Shown here piece by piece: positions 1 to 14,000 of a stretch of 64,000 nt of DNA. Numbering within the stretch: the first letter of the stretch is position 1; every line of letters starts with the position of its first letter. The translations under genes and the position numbers were made by a program. Under the pieces are notes generated by a model. It made no database searches, was not told the origin of the DNA, and worked only from the letters and a program-made list of their open reading frames with translations. The DNA comes from Marisa cornuarietis (taxonomy: Eukaryota; Mollusca; Gastropoda; Architaenioglossa; Ampullariidae): NCBI GenBank assembly GCA_004794655.1, contig SMMW01000071.1, positions 193,501 to 257,500 on the forward strand, in the 5' to 3' direction.

Positions 1-60
1 ACAGATGTGTACCTGCGCCTGGCTCACATCGACGGTAAAACTGAGAGCTTCAGAATCTAG
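1..60 (+). CDS. 3' end of an unidentified plus-strand gene (last 19 codons)
   Basis: Reading from base 1 in frame 1 gives 19 codons (ending HIDGKTESFRI) and then TAG at 58-60. Base composition is coding-like (GC-rich third positions) and drops sharply to AT-rich sequence after the stop. It is converging on the myosin gene. The fragment is too short for me to name the family. It could also be an alternative last exon, because another short open stretch ending in TAG lies behind a CAG near 1222. That it is coding is an inference from composition and the clean stop. Confidence 0.5.
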   Translation, partial: TDVYLRLAHIDGKTESFRI

Positions 61-2340
61 AAGTTGCTTGTACTGTCTTCTGCCCTTCCTTTGACTGTGC
101 CATGTAAAAAGAAAAACTTGCAAAACATTGACACCATTTTTTGGTGAACATTTCTTATGCAGTGCAGATGGGGAATGCACACAAAAGAAATACGGAGATA
201 GTTAATAGCATGTCTTTCATTCCTTGCCATTTTTAGTTTTACTCCTGCAAATGATTTATGATTCACTTTAATGTTTTGCCACAAAACTAGTTTTGTTGTT
301 CATGTGAAATATTCCTGTTTGACAATGTTTAAACATGCTTTGACATTGATTGGGTGTCACGAACATGTTTGCCTGTGAGGTTGATGACAATGTACAATGT
401 ACACCTATATTGAGTCTTAGGATAAGAACCAGAGACCTCTCCACAGATGCTGGTATTAAAACTCGCTCGCACTTCTCCACAGAAATTGGTGTTGTGGGTT
501 TCCTCAGATGTCTCTTCTCTTAAGTTCATTGCTTAAAGAGGCAAAGCCTTGATGAACTTTATACAAATGTACAAATGTGCTGTAACATAAATAACTTTAA
601 TTGTTTTTGTCATATATATGTTTCCCAATTGTTTTTCTTTAAGAGTACAGATACAAAATAGAAATGTTGTGCTTTGACCTTATCCATCAGTGAAGTACAG
701 GGGAATTTGTTGAGGCTGCAGAGGGTGTAACTTGCTACAACAAACCTGACTTCTCCAGGAATTTTTCAAGAATAATGTCAGAATTTTTTTTAATGAAAGA
801 TCTACCAAAATTGTTCGCCTCTAAGCCGTGTTCAGATGGAATTGTTTGGTCTTTGTATTTTGCCCTCTCAAGATCTGGATACATTGGTGTGGGTTTGGTT
901 AACTTGTCTTCTTTTTACTAAACACTGCCCATTAATTTAAACTGAAAAAAAAACTGATGACTGACAGTTTACTATCACATTTGCTTTGCCTGAATTCATG
1001 TATGGTAGCTGGGCTAATGAAGTTTGTGTCTGCTATGCTCTGCTACAAAACATGAGAGACTTTGTTAAAGTGAAAGATGTGTGAAATGAAAGGTATGTAA
1101 GGCCTGTAAATTGTGAATATGTTAATCTGAAGATTACAGGATTGTGTCCTTGGGTGAGATATAGTAAAAACTGCCAAAAAATATTAAACGAAAAAATAAA
1201 GGCCCCAGCAGACTGGCTGCAGGTGCACATCACCAATGTGGTGGCCAGATCTAGTCGGCTGTAGTGTTGCTTTGGTGGTGTACAGGCGAGGGTGGTGAGC
1301 TGTCACGGACGTGAGTCATTTTACACTGCACACTTGTGTCTCATACAATCCCAGTCTACCTGACAATCACAATAAATCTTGGGAATTGTGTGAAGCTGCA
1401 ATTTGCTGTATTATGTTTGATCAAGAATGCACTTTATTGATGGTGAGCCATCAAGAAGCACTTGTCAGTCCATCATTTAGGAGTCTGTATAATCCATTTT
1501 TGACAAGCAGTAACCAGCGTGTAGGATCTTTTCTTGCAACCTGCATGTTGTTTGCAAAGTATTGTGTCTCAACAGTGGAATTATGCTTATCTTGATTTTG
1601 TACATGAGCAGTTGTTTAGTTCTATAAATGTTTCTTTAGATCAAATATATTTTAAGACACCATACATTTTCATTCCTGATGCAAAAAAAAAAAAAGCACT
1701 GAAAAAAAATTTTTTTTTATAGAAGCCAAATCCCACTGCATACCAACAAAATTACAATGCTACGTTTGTCCTTCCCTCATCCCCTGTGTGCTTGGTGGGC
1801 ATTTTGCTGCTTACTCTTACTGGTGAAAAGAATAAGAATTCTCAAAACATGGATCATAGGGAAAAAGTCTCAAAACATTGATGGATGTTGCGTTAATCCC
1901 TCTCGAGCATGTGATTATGATGACGTATTTTTTCAAGCTCTGTACTGGCTGTTAGTACAAAGCAGTTATTACAGAATTTTGGAAAAAAAAAACTAGAGCT
2001 TTTTGTTGCTGAGGGAAATTGTATGTTTTGTTATAGCAAATCATCATTCTGTTTACCTAAGAAAAGAAAGCATGTTGTTTCCACACAAATGAGGCTTTGA
2101 CTAATTGAAAGATGGCTCTGTAGGTGTCACAGTTCTGTCATTGCCTGATGTTGTAGACTAGATGCCAGTGGGTGTGTTGTCTTACAACATTACCTCAGAT
2201 GTTTGCATAGATCAGAGCCCTTGCTTTTTTATTTAAACAGTTTTGTCACCTGTCGTCCTGATTCAGCCTCATGGTGGTGGCTCCCCATATAATAATTAAA
2301 GGCATCTCTTTGAACCAACATCTTTTTAATTGTTTTTCTA
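61..2340 (+). other. Probable 3' UTR of the plus-strand gene ending at base 60
   Basis: This AT-rich stretch has no credible coding exon on either strand. It holds several plus-strand AATAAA hexamers (1195-1200 and 1371-1376) that could end the transcript. The short open reading frames here lack codon bias and recognisable motifs. The true polyadenylation site cannot be fixed from sequence alone. Confidence 0.4.
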
Positions 2341-4807
2341 AAGACATGCTGATGCATCTTGCACACTTCTATTAAATGTGGTTTTTACCCTCATATTTTG
2401 AGTCTTTGCTGTTGCTGGCTTTGAAAATGAGGGACCATCTGAGGAGAGGACGTACAGCTGTCATGTCGAGTGTTTAGTTGAATGAAATGTGTCATGTCAC
2501 AGGTTTTACTCCTGGTTTATAATTCAGGTGGTTTGCCCTAATTTTGTTTATATCCTTAACTAGTAGTTGGGATTATGTTGGGTCCGTCCGATGCATACAT
2601 AGAATCTCCCAGAATGCATCACAGTTTTTTTTTTTTCTAAGAAAATATTTTATTCTGTCATGAAAAAGTGACTCATTTGGATGTAGGATGACATTTTAAA
2701 ACTCTTTATCTTTAAGACACCCTCTTATATGGGCGTGGAGACAAGGATAAAGTGTAATGACTGATTCTGTTGGTTGTCTATTCTGCAGTCCTTAACATTG
2801 CTGCTGTACACAGTGTACTACTAGCTGAATGGTTAATATGGAAGAGTCACTAAAATGCTTAAACAAGATGAACTGCTTGATGTCTGAAATGCAGCTTTGT
2901 ACTCACTAATATTTTTGGGGGGATTCAGATGAGTGACCAGCACCTTGATTGTAAGCTCGGCTTGTTTGGTTACTCATAGTTTGTACATGTCGATGTCATG
3001 CATGGCAGACCCGACTGTTTGGTATTTTTTCTTAAAGACAAACAATGAAAACTCCATTGTGGTGATGGTGTGGAGAGGTCTGGGTGCTGTTTTGCTGTAG
3101 ACAGTGAGCAGTGTATTAACTGCTGCTCACAATCAACTTGTAGATGAATAAGTATTCTTGTATGGGTTTATGGTGAGTTACATGAAAAGTAAAGCACTCG
3201 GCCTCAGAGCTGTAGATTTTCTCATGGAAATTCATTTTCCTTTTTCAACATGTCTTCACACTACAGTTCAACATGGAGAGATCAAGTATCCAGGGTCTCT
3301 GTCTTTTGATAAAAAAGACTAAAGTCTAAAATTATTTTGCGAAAACCATGTGCTCCCATCATTTCATTCTTGTGCCAGTGTACTCAGCCATAAAACAGCA
3401 AAATAATAAGTGACTTCATCTGTAGTCACAAGTCCTTTAATATGTAAAAGTGTTATCAAAGATTCCTGTCATGTTCAGCACTACTTTAATTTAATTGTGA
3501 AATGGTGGACAAATGTATCGTTTAGAATTCTTTTAAAATATCCTTTATTTTCTGAACTTCCTTGTTTAGAGTTTCTCTGCCATTTAGAAATGATGATTAT
3601 ATGTTTAAAACTTTGTAAAATTGTATGCAATGGTTTGAAAACTAAGTTGTCATCTTATCTGCCCCATTGCCAAAAACTCGTGGTAGACTCGTATCTTTCA
3701 CTATCAAGATTATGACATTTTACAAAATGTGTTTTAAACTTACTAGCTCCATAAGCAGAAACTATTACTTAAGTAAAATAAGGCTAACTAAAGTACATGT
3801 AATGAAAGATGGACATGATAAAGTGACATAAGCCCAGTGAGACTGATATGTATTGTGTTTTAAAACTGAGGTCATTTGGACAACATGTTGCTTTTGGCTT
3901 GAAACACCTGCCGACACTCGCTTGAACAACGGCCAGTTGCTGTTGTCTTGTTTCTCCGTGATGACACTGGCGTCGTGATATCGATATTGTAGAGTGCAAC
4001 TGTAAGGTGTGGTCATGATGGTGGTGTTTCACTCACAAACTTCAACATCCCCTTACACCCTAGTGCAGAACAAGAATGAATCTAGCGACCTAGCTACCTA
4101 GCTAGTGGAAATAACTGATGTGCAACATCAGATGCTCAAGCCAATCCATTTTATCCCATCTTTCTTTACTCCTCTGACCACTTGACTTGCTCAATTGTTT
4201 CAATACACTTTTACAGCTATCAACAACAAATAATCTCACACTCCTCTCAATTGTAATGCCAAGAGAAATGAAATGCCTAACTTTCCATGTCCAACAAAAC
4301 AACAGATTTCAGTTCTATGTTAAACTTTGTTTAATTTGATAATTGCAGAATTCTTAATAAGAAAGGACATGACCAGCAAAATATGATACCAGAGATATAT
4401 GGCAGACCAAAAGTTAACAAAAGTGTGAAAACGAGCGCTGGTTTACGACATTCAGTCCAGAGGCTTGCAAACACCGTGGTGTTCTTGTCCTCTGGACAAC
4501 CCTGTCCCACTTGCAGGATGTTGATAAATGCTACGCTTTGGATCGTGTCTGATGCCCAGTCACAGTTTTGCACCCCTGGTAAGATAGAGAGAGCCCCCCC
4601 CCCCGCCTAGATGGCTCTACAGGCAATGGCCGACTCTCTCATGCCACTGCCTGACCTGTTGTGCTGGTCACCATCATCCAGGCATCATTCCCCCCCCCCC
4701 CCAGAAATCACCTTCAAGGTGGCTCTATTTACCATGGGCTATATAGTGACCCCTCTCTTGCTTACATTAGTTAAAAAAGGACAGCATGATTAAAATTTGG
4801 TTCTGTT
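2341..4807. other. Intergenic stretch between convergent genes
   Basis: No gene, RNA or clear mobile element is visible. The sequence is AT-rich on the left and more balanced after about 3900. C homopolymers occur at 4594-4604 and 4690-4702. Confidence 0.4.
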
Positions 4808-7800
4808 TTTATTCATAACAAATAAAATCCCGAAGGAAATTTAAAAAAAAAAAATTAATATGCTGGAACCTGGTTTACAGCCTAACAGGCAGTAATAGCA
4901 GAGAGCTTACGTCTGGTTTAATTTCAGACAGTGTTTAGTAGAGACATAGGTTTCACTACATTCAGAAGAACTTTAATTTTCAAGAAAACAAAAAAAGCCT
5001 TTTTACTAGGCTAAGTGAGGTGAATTCATTACTGTTTACAAAGATATGAACATGTCATTGGTTACTGTTTACAAAGATATAAACATGCATGTATGAAAAT
5101 AGTTCTGCCAAACACTTCCTGGCTGAGGAAATGCGTGTGAAATCATCTGCAAGTGGCAAAGTGCGGGCCATCAACACTTGGCTACCATCTGCAAGCCACA
5201 ATCTACTCCAAGGCAAGAGAGCTGCGACACTATCAGAAAACTACACAATACTGATTGCCACTTGGTTTACCAAGTACTTTGTCCTTTCTTATATGTCGAC
5301 AATGCAAGCCGTGCTACTGTTCTGTAGACGTCATGAGGGACGAGCGCCATCTACTTAACCCTTTCAGTGCTGTCCACATGTCCAGCAAGTGGGTCGTAAT
5401 TGTGTATTAAGCAATCTGTCTAAGCACTGGCAGAACATTTTCTCTAGATGATATGCTACAATGGTGTCAAGAACACTTTTTGTGGGAACATTTGCACAAT
5501 TAAGTGTTTGAGAAATTGCATGACTTTTAAAAAACCAAATGAAACAGTCTAAATTAGCACCTGACTTGATGTGCCACTAAACATACATCACTGCATAGCA
5601 TCAGCCTGTACAGTAAGTAAGTGTTCTTATAGACATCATGGACGTGCAAGTGCAAGTCACTGCCCTATGTTGGCCAGGTACCACAGTTGGATCTGCCCCA
5701 GTGGTCTCAGAAGTCAGGTTAAACGTAAAGACATTTGCTCCACACATTGCATGGCGAGTTCCTCCAGCTACCACAGGTTCGACACCTGCATTTAGTTGGC
5801 TATTACTATGAACTTCTCTACTTTGAACAATATATTGGGACACATCAAATGTTTATAAGCAGTGGCAAGTCAACACCACCTCCCCCATTTCCTACAATAT
5901 TCACTATGCACTAAAAAAAAAAGAAAAAGTAATATCACCGTCTGAACAGCACCATGTGAATGGCAAGGCAAAAAACCACCTCAGTGAACAACAGATCCCA
6001 AAACATCTCTCCATGAACAGCAGATCCCAAGAGAATGATAAACTGTTCCAAAAGCTCCTCACAGCAAGTAAGCTAGCCCCCCCCCCCCCGTGGAATCACT
6101 CAAAAGTGGTGCTGTAGAAATGTGAAATACACTTGTGAGATTGTCACAGTCAGGATGTCAGCCAACCACTCACAGCCTTTGCTAGAGCCTTGCTGCTACT
6201 GCCTACAGCATATTGCACACAGGACCACTTCAAAACAGTCAACAATCAAGCCCCCGATAGGTGCAAGGAAAGTTTCTTGGCAGCCAGTATCTGTGCTACC
6301 TGCACTGTACTAAACTTTGCTGTTTACTAAACAGTACAGTAGTTGTCATCATTAGTTGTCTTCATCAACCAGAATAACTGAAGGTTTAGGCACCGCACAA
6401 GCACACAGCCTTGACAGCAGGAATGGGGGGGGTGGGTTGTGGGGAGTATATGTTAACATGGCAAAGGAACTGTTATTGAACATTGAACACACTTGTACAG
6501 GAGGAACACTACAAACCACCATGGTGACCCCCCCCCTGCCCCCCATGCCAGCTCTTCACAACTCTGGTCAACTACACAAGGCACTGAGATCAAAATGCTT
6601 CACTCTGCAAGAGCAGTAGTAACATGCAACCCAAATGCTCCTAGCCTCATGACCAAGTCACCTAGCCTTATGACCAAGTGGATTGAAATGGTGGAAAGGA
6701 AAGACTTTTTCTTGATGTCTTTCCAAGTACTGCATTCCCCACCAACCCCCCAACACAATAGAGACATGTCCAAATATTGTGCAGGATATACCAGCAATCA
6801 CAAGTTTACAAAAGTGAATGTTACATTCTTGAAAGAGATGTGATAATCTGACGTCCCATGTCCTCTTGTTCTTCTGCCACTGGTGAGCCATAAAACATCA
6901 ACTGCATAATCACAGAAAAGACAAATGAATTATTGAATGATGTCTAATGTGCAATGTAGCCTTTCACACTGCCTGATGCAGCAATGATGTTTCCTACTCT
7001 ACTTACGCCGACACTGATGTATGTAAGCTGTGATGCGCACATTTCACATCAAATGATATAAATAAGTTGGACCCACAAAAAAAAAAACATAGCAGTGTTC
7101 TTCTAAAGGATCAGACCTATCAGTCTATGCTCCTAAATGATGGCAGCATATCTGAAGTCCATCCAAGCTGCCTCAGACAAGGAAAGAATAAGAAGGCAGT
7201 TGAGTGCAAGATGTCTGGAAAAGGAAGATTAATGTCCCCTAATACTGACTGCTCACAGCCCTTGCACATGTGCACTGCGCTCAGCTACGGCCAGCATCAC
7301 ACACTTGGCAGTAGTGTTGTCACAGTAAGCATCAAATCTGAGGTTTCAGGACAATGATCACAGTTTGTTGCATCCATCCAAGGTACTCATGCTTCAGCAG
7401 TTCCTGCACACAACAGAGTAGAGAAAAACAAAGTGGGCACATTTGTTTCAAAAGCGATCACAAAAAAATAGGTATTTGCCTTCACAATGGAAATACAACC
7501 CAATATAACAATAAAGTGGACATGCCCCCTTTTTTTAAAGATCTGTCATAAATGTTAGGCATCTACTTAAGCACAGATAAAGATTTCCTCTGAACTGCAA
7601 GATAACATTACAGAATGACAAAGAGCAACAGCAGACTCCGGTCCTTTCCCATATAACTAACTGCAGGAAAGAACTATGTACAGTAACAATGGGCAGCACA
7701 TCCCACCTAGGGAACAGTTATATCCTTGGAGACTGTTTAAGTTCCACAAATTTGTATTTGTGTGTGTGAGAGAGAGAGAAAGAAAGCGTGTAAAAAAGAG

Positions 7801-7837
7801 AAAGAAAAAGAAAGTCTTGGGGAAAACACAATCTGAA
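4808..7837 (-). other. Candidate 3' UTR of the class XVIII myosin gene
   Basis: Downstream of the myosin stop codon there is no further exon-like sequence. On the minus strand the AATAAA complement (TTTATT) at 4808-4813 is one possible polyadenylation signal, which would make a 3-kb UTR. On the plus strand the stretch carries C runs at 6077-6089 and 6528-6536, which would be G tracts in the mRNA. The end point is a guess; a shorter UTR is equally possible. Confidence 0.3.
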
Positions 7838-8024
7838 TCATACTGCTGACTGAGAACATGAACTGCCTTCTCTGTCCTTCTTACCATTTTCTCCAACCTG
7901 TACCCTAAATTTATCAGAACTCCCCACACTTTGGCCAACACCATTCCCCTTGCCCGTTGTATGGTGATTGCCAAGATACGTGTCCAGATCATCACCTTCA
8001 TCATCTTCAGAATCATCAAGGTCA
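7838..8024 (-). CDS. MYO18A: Myosin-XVIII exon 38: acidic C-terminal tail and stop
   Basis: Encodes [20 protein letters not shown] followed by a Gly/Ser-rich end and TGA at 7838-7840. The acidic Ser stretch suggests casein-kinase-2-type phosphorylation sites. The frame through to the stop is clean. Confidence 0.88.
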
Positions 8025-11000
8025 CTGAAATCAAGAAGTGTCCAATCAGAAGTGGAGATAATATTTCAAGACGTCACCCATCCAACAGTTCCGTCTGAAT
8101 GATACATACACAGCATTGTGAAGCTACACTTCTTGTCTGCCTACATGTCAGACCCATGCAGTTTTCTACACGCAGAAGAAGCAATAACTTATTGCCATTT
8201 AATGGGCCAGCGTAAAGAGCAAGCACTGTACCTGTCACCCAGGTGAAGACTGTCCTCATCAGAGTCCAGCTCCTCTTCCAGCGCTGCCTGCAGGTCTGAT
8301 ATTCGCTTGAAAGCTAGCTTGAGATCTGCACGACACTGGGCCAGCTCTTCCTCTAGTGCCTCTACTTCACGTTCCTGAGTATGTCACAAGCCAGTCACTT
8401 TCTCACATTCTCCACAAGTACCTAAACCTTTCATAATCAACTCTTCCTTCCTCCCCATAATTCTGGGTTCTGCATGTTTGGCATTCATGAGCTCAGATTT
8501 TCACTTCTTTCTGTGTGGGATGTGTGACATGCTTTGTTCTTTGTCTTTGCGTTGCACCTGATATTTTACTGTGACAGCCATGCACGTTTAACCAATTACT
8601 GTTATTGTTATACTATGTTTACCTCACGTTTTTACACTGACCATAAATCAAGTGTATCTTATCTATTACCAACATCTGCCCTACAAATAACCAGCACACA
8701 GTTACTGCACACTGCAAAGACAATGACTGACCTGCTGTGAACACTGTGCAGCATATTTAATCTCTGCTAACCCTAAATATAATTAAGAATGGTACTTAGC
8801 ATGCAGTGAATGCCACAACAAACGTTTGCTATCTCTTAACATCACAACAGGTAACTGTAACTGACACTAAGGTATTGTGGATGTTGCCCAAGGAAAGACA
8901 GCCCCATTTGGAACCCGATATAAAGTTTTGTGAACAAGTATCACCTGCTCCTTGCTCTTGTGCACTGCCTCCATTTCACGCTTCTGAGCCTCCGCCAGTT
9001 CTTCGCGCAGCTCTCTTAACTGTTTCTGTGCTCGCTTGCACACCTCCTCCGCAGATGTTTTAGCAGCGACCAGGTCCTCTCGCTCCGAAGCCCCTTTCTC
9101 TAGCTGCTCCTTGTAGCGTGATACTTGTGTCTGTGGACAGTAAAAAGAAGTCAGGGGGATTTGTCAGTTATCAGAACAGTCATAAACAGAAACTCTTGAC
9201 GACTAAAATATTTACTGTTCCGTTACTCAGCTTCTTTCCTGTAGGCCATGTAGTCACACCTATCATCACAGACTGCATGCATGTGACACACAAGCTAAAA
9301 CTGGCGTTACGTATGATTTACTTTCATCATTTATGTACTCAAACTGCCACAATATATCATTTAGGTCTATCTTTTTTATAATTAAAAACAAGAACAATTA
9401 ATATTTTGAATAAAACACTGTTAGCACAAACTTCAGAACGCTGTCGCTGAGATTGTTCAAGCTCTAAGCGGCTCTCAAGGTCACGAATTTTGGTCTCTAG
9501 TCGTGTTAGAGCATGTTTGTCCACGCTCCCTTCTTCATATCCTTGAACCCGAGCACTGAGATCTGCCACCTGTCTCACACAAACATGTACAGACACATGC
9601 ACATTAGCACATTACACAAACATACAAACTTTCTTGTCAAAACTCATCAAACTCATTTACTACTTTCAACAAGAAAGTGACAATCATGAAGAATGTGTCC
9701 ACATACAACGTTTACTTGCTACATGCAGCAGGCAACCTTCCTTCTACAAAAGAGAACGAACTGGTCACAAAAAGCCTCCCACATACCTCAGCCTCAAAAC
9801 CTCTTTTGTGACAGGTGAGGAATCTACATAAACACAGACTAGCAATGATAAAATAAGCTATTTACATTTTGCCATTGTGCTTGGCTCTAAAAGCCAGCAT
9901 TCTAATGGGCTGCTGTTTACTATGATGATCGATTCAGTTACCTTTATGCTCAGTTGGAATCCTTACAAAAAACCTGTAAACCAATACATTACATAAATCA
10001 GCAAACCAACATATCAGATAGGGAATTTAGAGGGGAGTGTAACAGACTATTTCAAAGGATCAACGAGACAATCCCTAACCTGCTGACGAAGCTCATCCCG
10101 CTCCCTTGACAGTTCTTCTATTTGCTGCAGCTGGTCATTCAGGGTGATCTGGTCCACTGATTGCTGAAGTTATATACAAGCACACACACACACACACACA
10201 AACACATTGTAGCACTGGTTTGCTTGGTCTGAATTTCACAACCTCCAATAAGGATATTAAATGGACCATGAGAGTACAACACTTTTTTTATATGAGAGAT
10301 AAACTGTAGGTAGATACATTATGACACCTAATGAAGAGCCGTGACCGTATGCTAATTAGTAAGTTGTATCCACGAGACAATCACAAGGTCACACTGTGGA
10401 TATCTTTTCATGAATAATGATCTTTATGGGTTTGTCTCAGGAATGGTGGGGAAGGGAATTCAGCTAAACATTATATTGTCCATATTATTCTGAATTGCTT
10501 AAAACGTCTAATCTGTGAAACAAAAAAAAAACAAAAAACAAGTTACAAAAACGAAAACTAAAAAGGATTTACAACATGATTACGTCTAACTGTGCCCGAC
10601 TAGGAGTAGGGAGGAGCAGACATGTCACCATGGTTACCTGTGCTTGACTAGGACTAGAGATAAGCATACATGTCACCACAGTTACCTGCTGCACAGCGGC
10701 CTTATATTTTTTCATCACTTCAGCCATGTCTTCCTCATTTTCCTCCAACTGTGTCTGGACATCAGATTTTTCTCGTAATAATGTCAAATTTCGGGCCTCC
10801 ACCTGCAAAATATCTCAAATTTCAGTGCTGAAAAAAGTTATCATTGTTTTCAAGGGATGTCTGAAATTTTAAAATTATTTCATTGAACAAAAAGGATTCC
10901 CATCAGCAAAGGGTGTCTCAAATCATTTCAATAAAGCAGAAAATCTTGCTCCATGTAGCATAAAGATGCTAGTGTTTCATGAAAGCCGGCACTGATGATG

Positions 11001-14000
11001 TTCAGACTCTGTTATAATGCCTGCATTTGTCAGTCAGAAAAATCCAGTAGGAACTTTTTCTCACATAACTGACTTAATGCAACAGTTATTTTATTCTCTC
11101 TCTGACAAAGAACCCTTCCTACGAAAAAAAAACCCACAAAAAGCTAGCAACCAGCTTATCCAGAACTTGGATGATAGTGAGCAAAAGCTGTGATGTATAA
11201 ATTATTCAGACAGATTATGTGAGGTATAGATTCTACAGACAGATTATGTGATGTATAAATTATTCAGACAGATTATGTGAGGTATAGATTCTACAGACAG
11301 ATTATGTGAGGTATAGATTCTACAGACAGATTATGTGAGGTATGGCTGCAGAAGCTGACCTCCTGTTTGGCCCGAGACAGCTCCTCAATCTGCTGATGAA
11401 GGTCTTGGATCTCTAGCTCCATGCGCTTTTTGGCCTTCTGTGCTGAACTGGCTGTGAATGCTGCGTCATCCAACTGTCAAACATAAGCACTAGATCAGTA
11501 CAAAGCAGAGACACATTACAACTTCTTTCTGTGCCTTCCTCCTTTCAGCTCCAATAGATGTGATGATTCCATCAGGTGATATACACAACAGACCACAGGT
11601 GACGTGCAACAGATGACATTATGGCAGACTGCCATTCTCAAGCAATGCTAATATTCTAACTGCACTTGATGATAAGATAATGTCACCTGGTTACGTAGCT
11701 GAGCAATCTGTTGCTTGGCGGTGTCTAGGTTCTTCTGTTTGGCCAGCATGGTGCCTGCATCTGCCAGCAAGGCTTTAGTCTTTCTCAGATTACGGCGCAA
11801 TCGCTTCTCTGTATCTGGAGCAGACACACAGGACTGCTTGCAGCATTTATACACAATAAAAGAAATGTCACTCCCCCACAAATGTTTTTGATAAAAAAGA
11901 ACAGAATAGGCAAGAAAGTAAATCACTCAAAACCACTACAACATTTTTCATGGTCAAGAAATCTGGGAAAGAAGTAATCAGGCTTGTTTGCAAACATTTT
12001 CCACAGGGTTAGCTTTCCATCACTGTGCTATATACCTGGTCAAATATGTGACTTACCTCTATCATGTGCAGGTGCCCGAGCACCCATGTCATTCAGCTGA
12101 CGCTCTATGTTTTGCTTTTCCTCCATTACTCGCCTCTTTTCCTCATACTCCTCCTCTAGCTGGGCCTCTAACTGTCGCAGCTGTAACCAGAATCAGGCTT
12201 TAGCTTTAGCTTTGGAGTAATAGCAACATTTTGTACAAACATCAATTATTTTAACTACTTGTTCATGTTTAAAAAAAGCAAGGATGACAAAATGCTAACT
12301 GACCGAAGTGAGCCTGGACTTTCTTCTTTCACATTTGCATATGCATGCTATCCACCTGTCTCTACTCAACTGCACACTTCTTTCTTGGACCACTCACTTG
12401 TATGCTTCCCTCTCCAACCACTCACTGGCATGCCTCCCTCCTGACCCCCCCACTCACTGGCATGCCTCCTTCCTGACCCCCACTCACTGGCATGCCTCCC
12501 CCTGACCCCCACTCACTGACATGCCTCCCCTGACCCCCACTCACTGGCATGCCTCCTTCCTGACCCCCACTCACTGACATGCCTCCCCTGACCCCCACTC
12601 ACTGACATGCCTCCCTCCTGACCCCCCCACTCACTGGCATGCCTCCCTCCTGACCCCCCACTCACTGGCATGCCTCCCTCCTGACCCCCCACTCACTGGC
12701 ATGCCTCCCTCCTGACCCCACTCACTGGCATGCCTCCCCTGACCCCCACTCACTGGCATGCCTCCCCTGACCCCCACTCACTGGCATGCTTCCCTCTCCA
12801 AACACTGACCTTCTTCTGTGTCTTGGTCCTCATCTCCTCCAGGTCCTCCTCCTTGTCCTCCAGCTCCCTGGTATGCTGCTGCTTGAGCTTCTCAATATTC
12901 ATTTCCAGTCGCAGTTTGGTCTGCAAGCAACCACTACCACTTACATACAAATGATAGCAAATTCTGTCACATTTCTGTCAGTCAAATTCACCAGAAACAA
13001 ACCTATTCCCCCAGGTAAACATTTCAACTTTAGCGAAAACCTAAATGTCAAAACTTAGTTTTAAATTTCACCTTCAATCAGTGTCATTTACTCCTATCCA
13101 TTCTAAAGAATTTTTAAGACAACCTGAATGACATGATCAAGTTCCAAATACACCACTACTCTTCAGGAAATATTACTGCTTCTCAAACAGTGATGACTGG
13201 TCTACGCTGGACTAGTACCGTGCCAGCAGACGTACTTGTTCTAACTGTTGAATCTGCCCAGCCTGGTCATCCAGTTCTTCCTCCTGTTCCCTCAGCTTCA
13301 GTTCCAGCTCATGTTTGGCACGCTTCAGTGACACCACCTGGTCAACATGCAGTGAGCAATGTCACCTCATGTCTTCTGCATTAATTATACAGGCTGCCCT
13401 TCCTAATGTTTTGCACTATTTGGAATTGTTTGGAATTTTCTTCCCTTTTTCTGTCTACATTCAAAGCCACCCATTTTTAAGACCCATTTCTTTAAGAGAT
13501 ATCTTGCATAATCAAGAGTACTGTATTGCCCACTCCTCAGTTCTTTTTTTGTGGTCAGGTTATATGTTTGCCGACACTTATGTTTCTTGTATGGTTGACC
13601 ATTGGTTTGTTTGTAATCTTAGACTACAATGAATATCTTATCTGCAATCAAAGACAATAGTAGGCCATTCTACTGATCATCCTATGTTACACACAATGCT
13701 GAACTCCTGTCTGTGCTCATCTATAACAAGACATATCTACTTTTACCAACACACCTTTCCCTTTACCAGTTGGCATCCTCCCAGTATGTTTAGCTGCTTA
13801 TCAACATCATTCACTATCAAAACATTCTTTCTCCTGACAGATACTGTCAGCCCTTTACCAGACAGCTTGTTCACTCATCACATCTACTAACTGAGAGTTT
13901 CTTGAGTTACAAAATCCTCAAAACACTGAGTTAAAACGAAACTATAAAGTGTGTCCAAAGAAGCACATTATCACAAAATATATATTTCCAGGTCAAGTTC

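Noticed and set aside
5356..5376. TTAACCCTTTCAGTGCTG as a piggyBac-type terminus
   Set aside because: No matching inverted end or target duplication was found within a reasonable distance.
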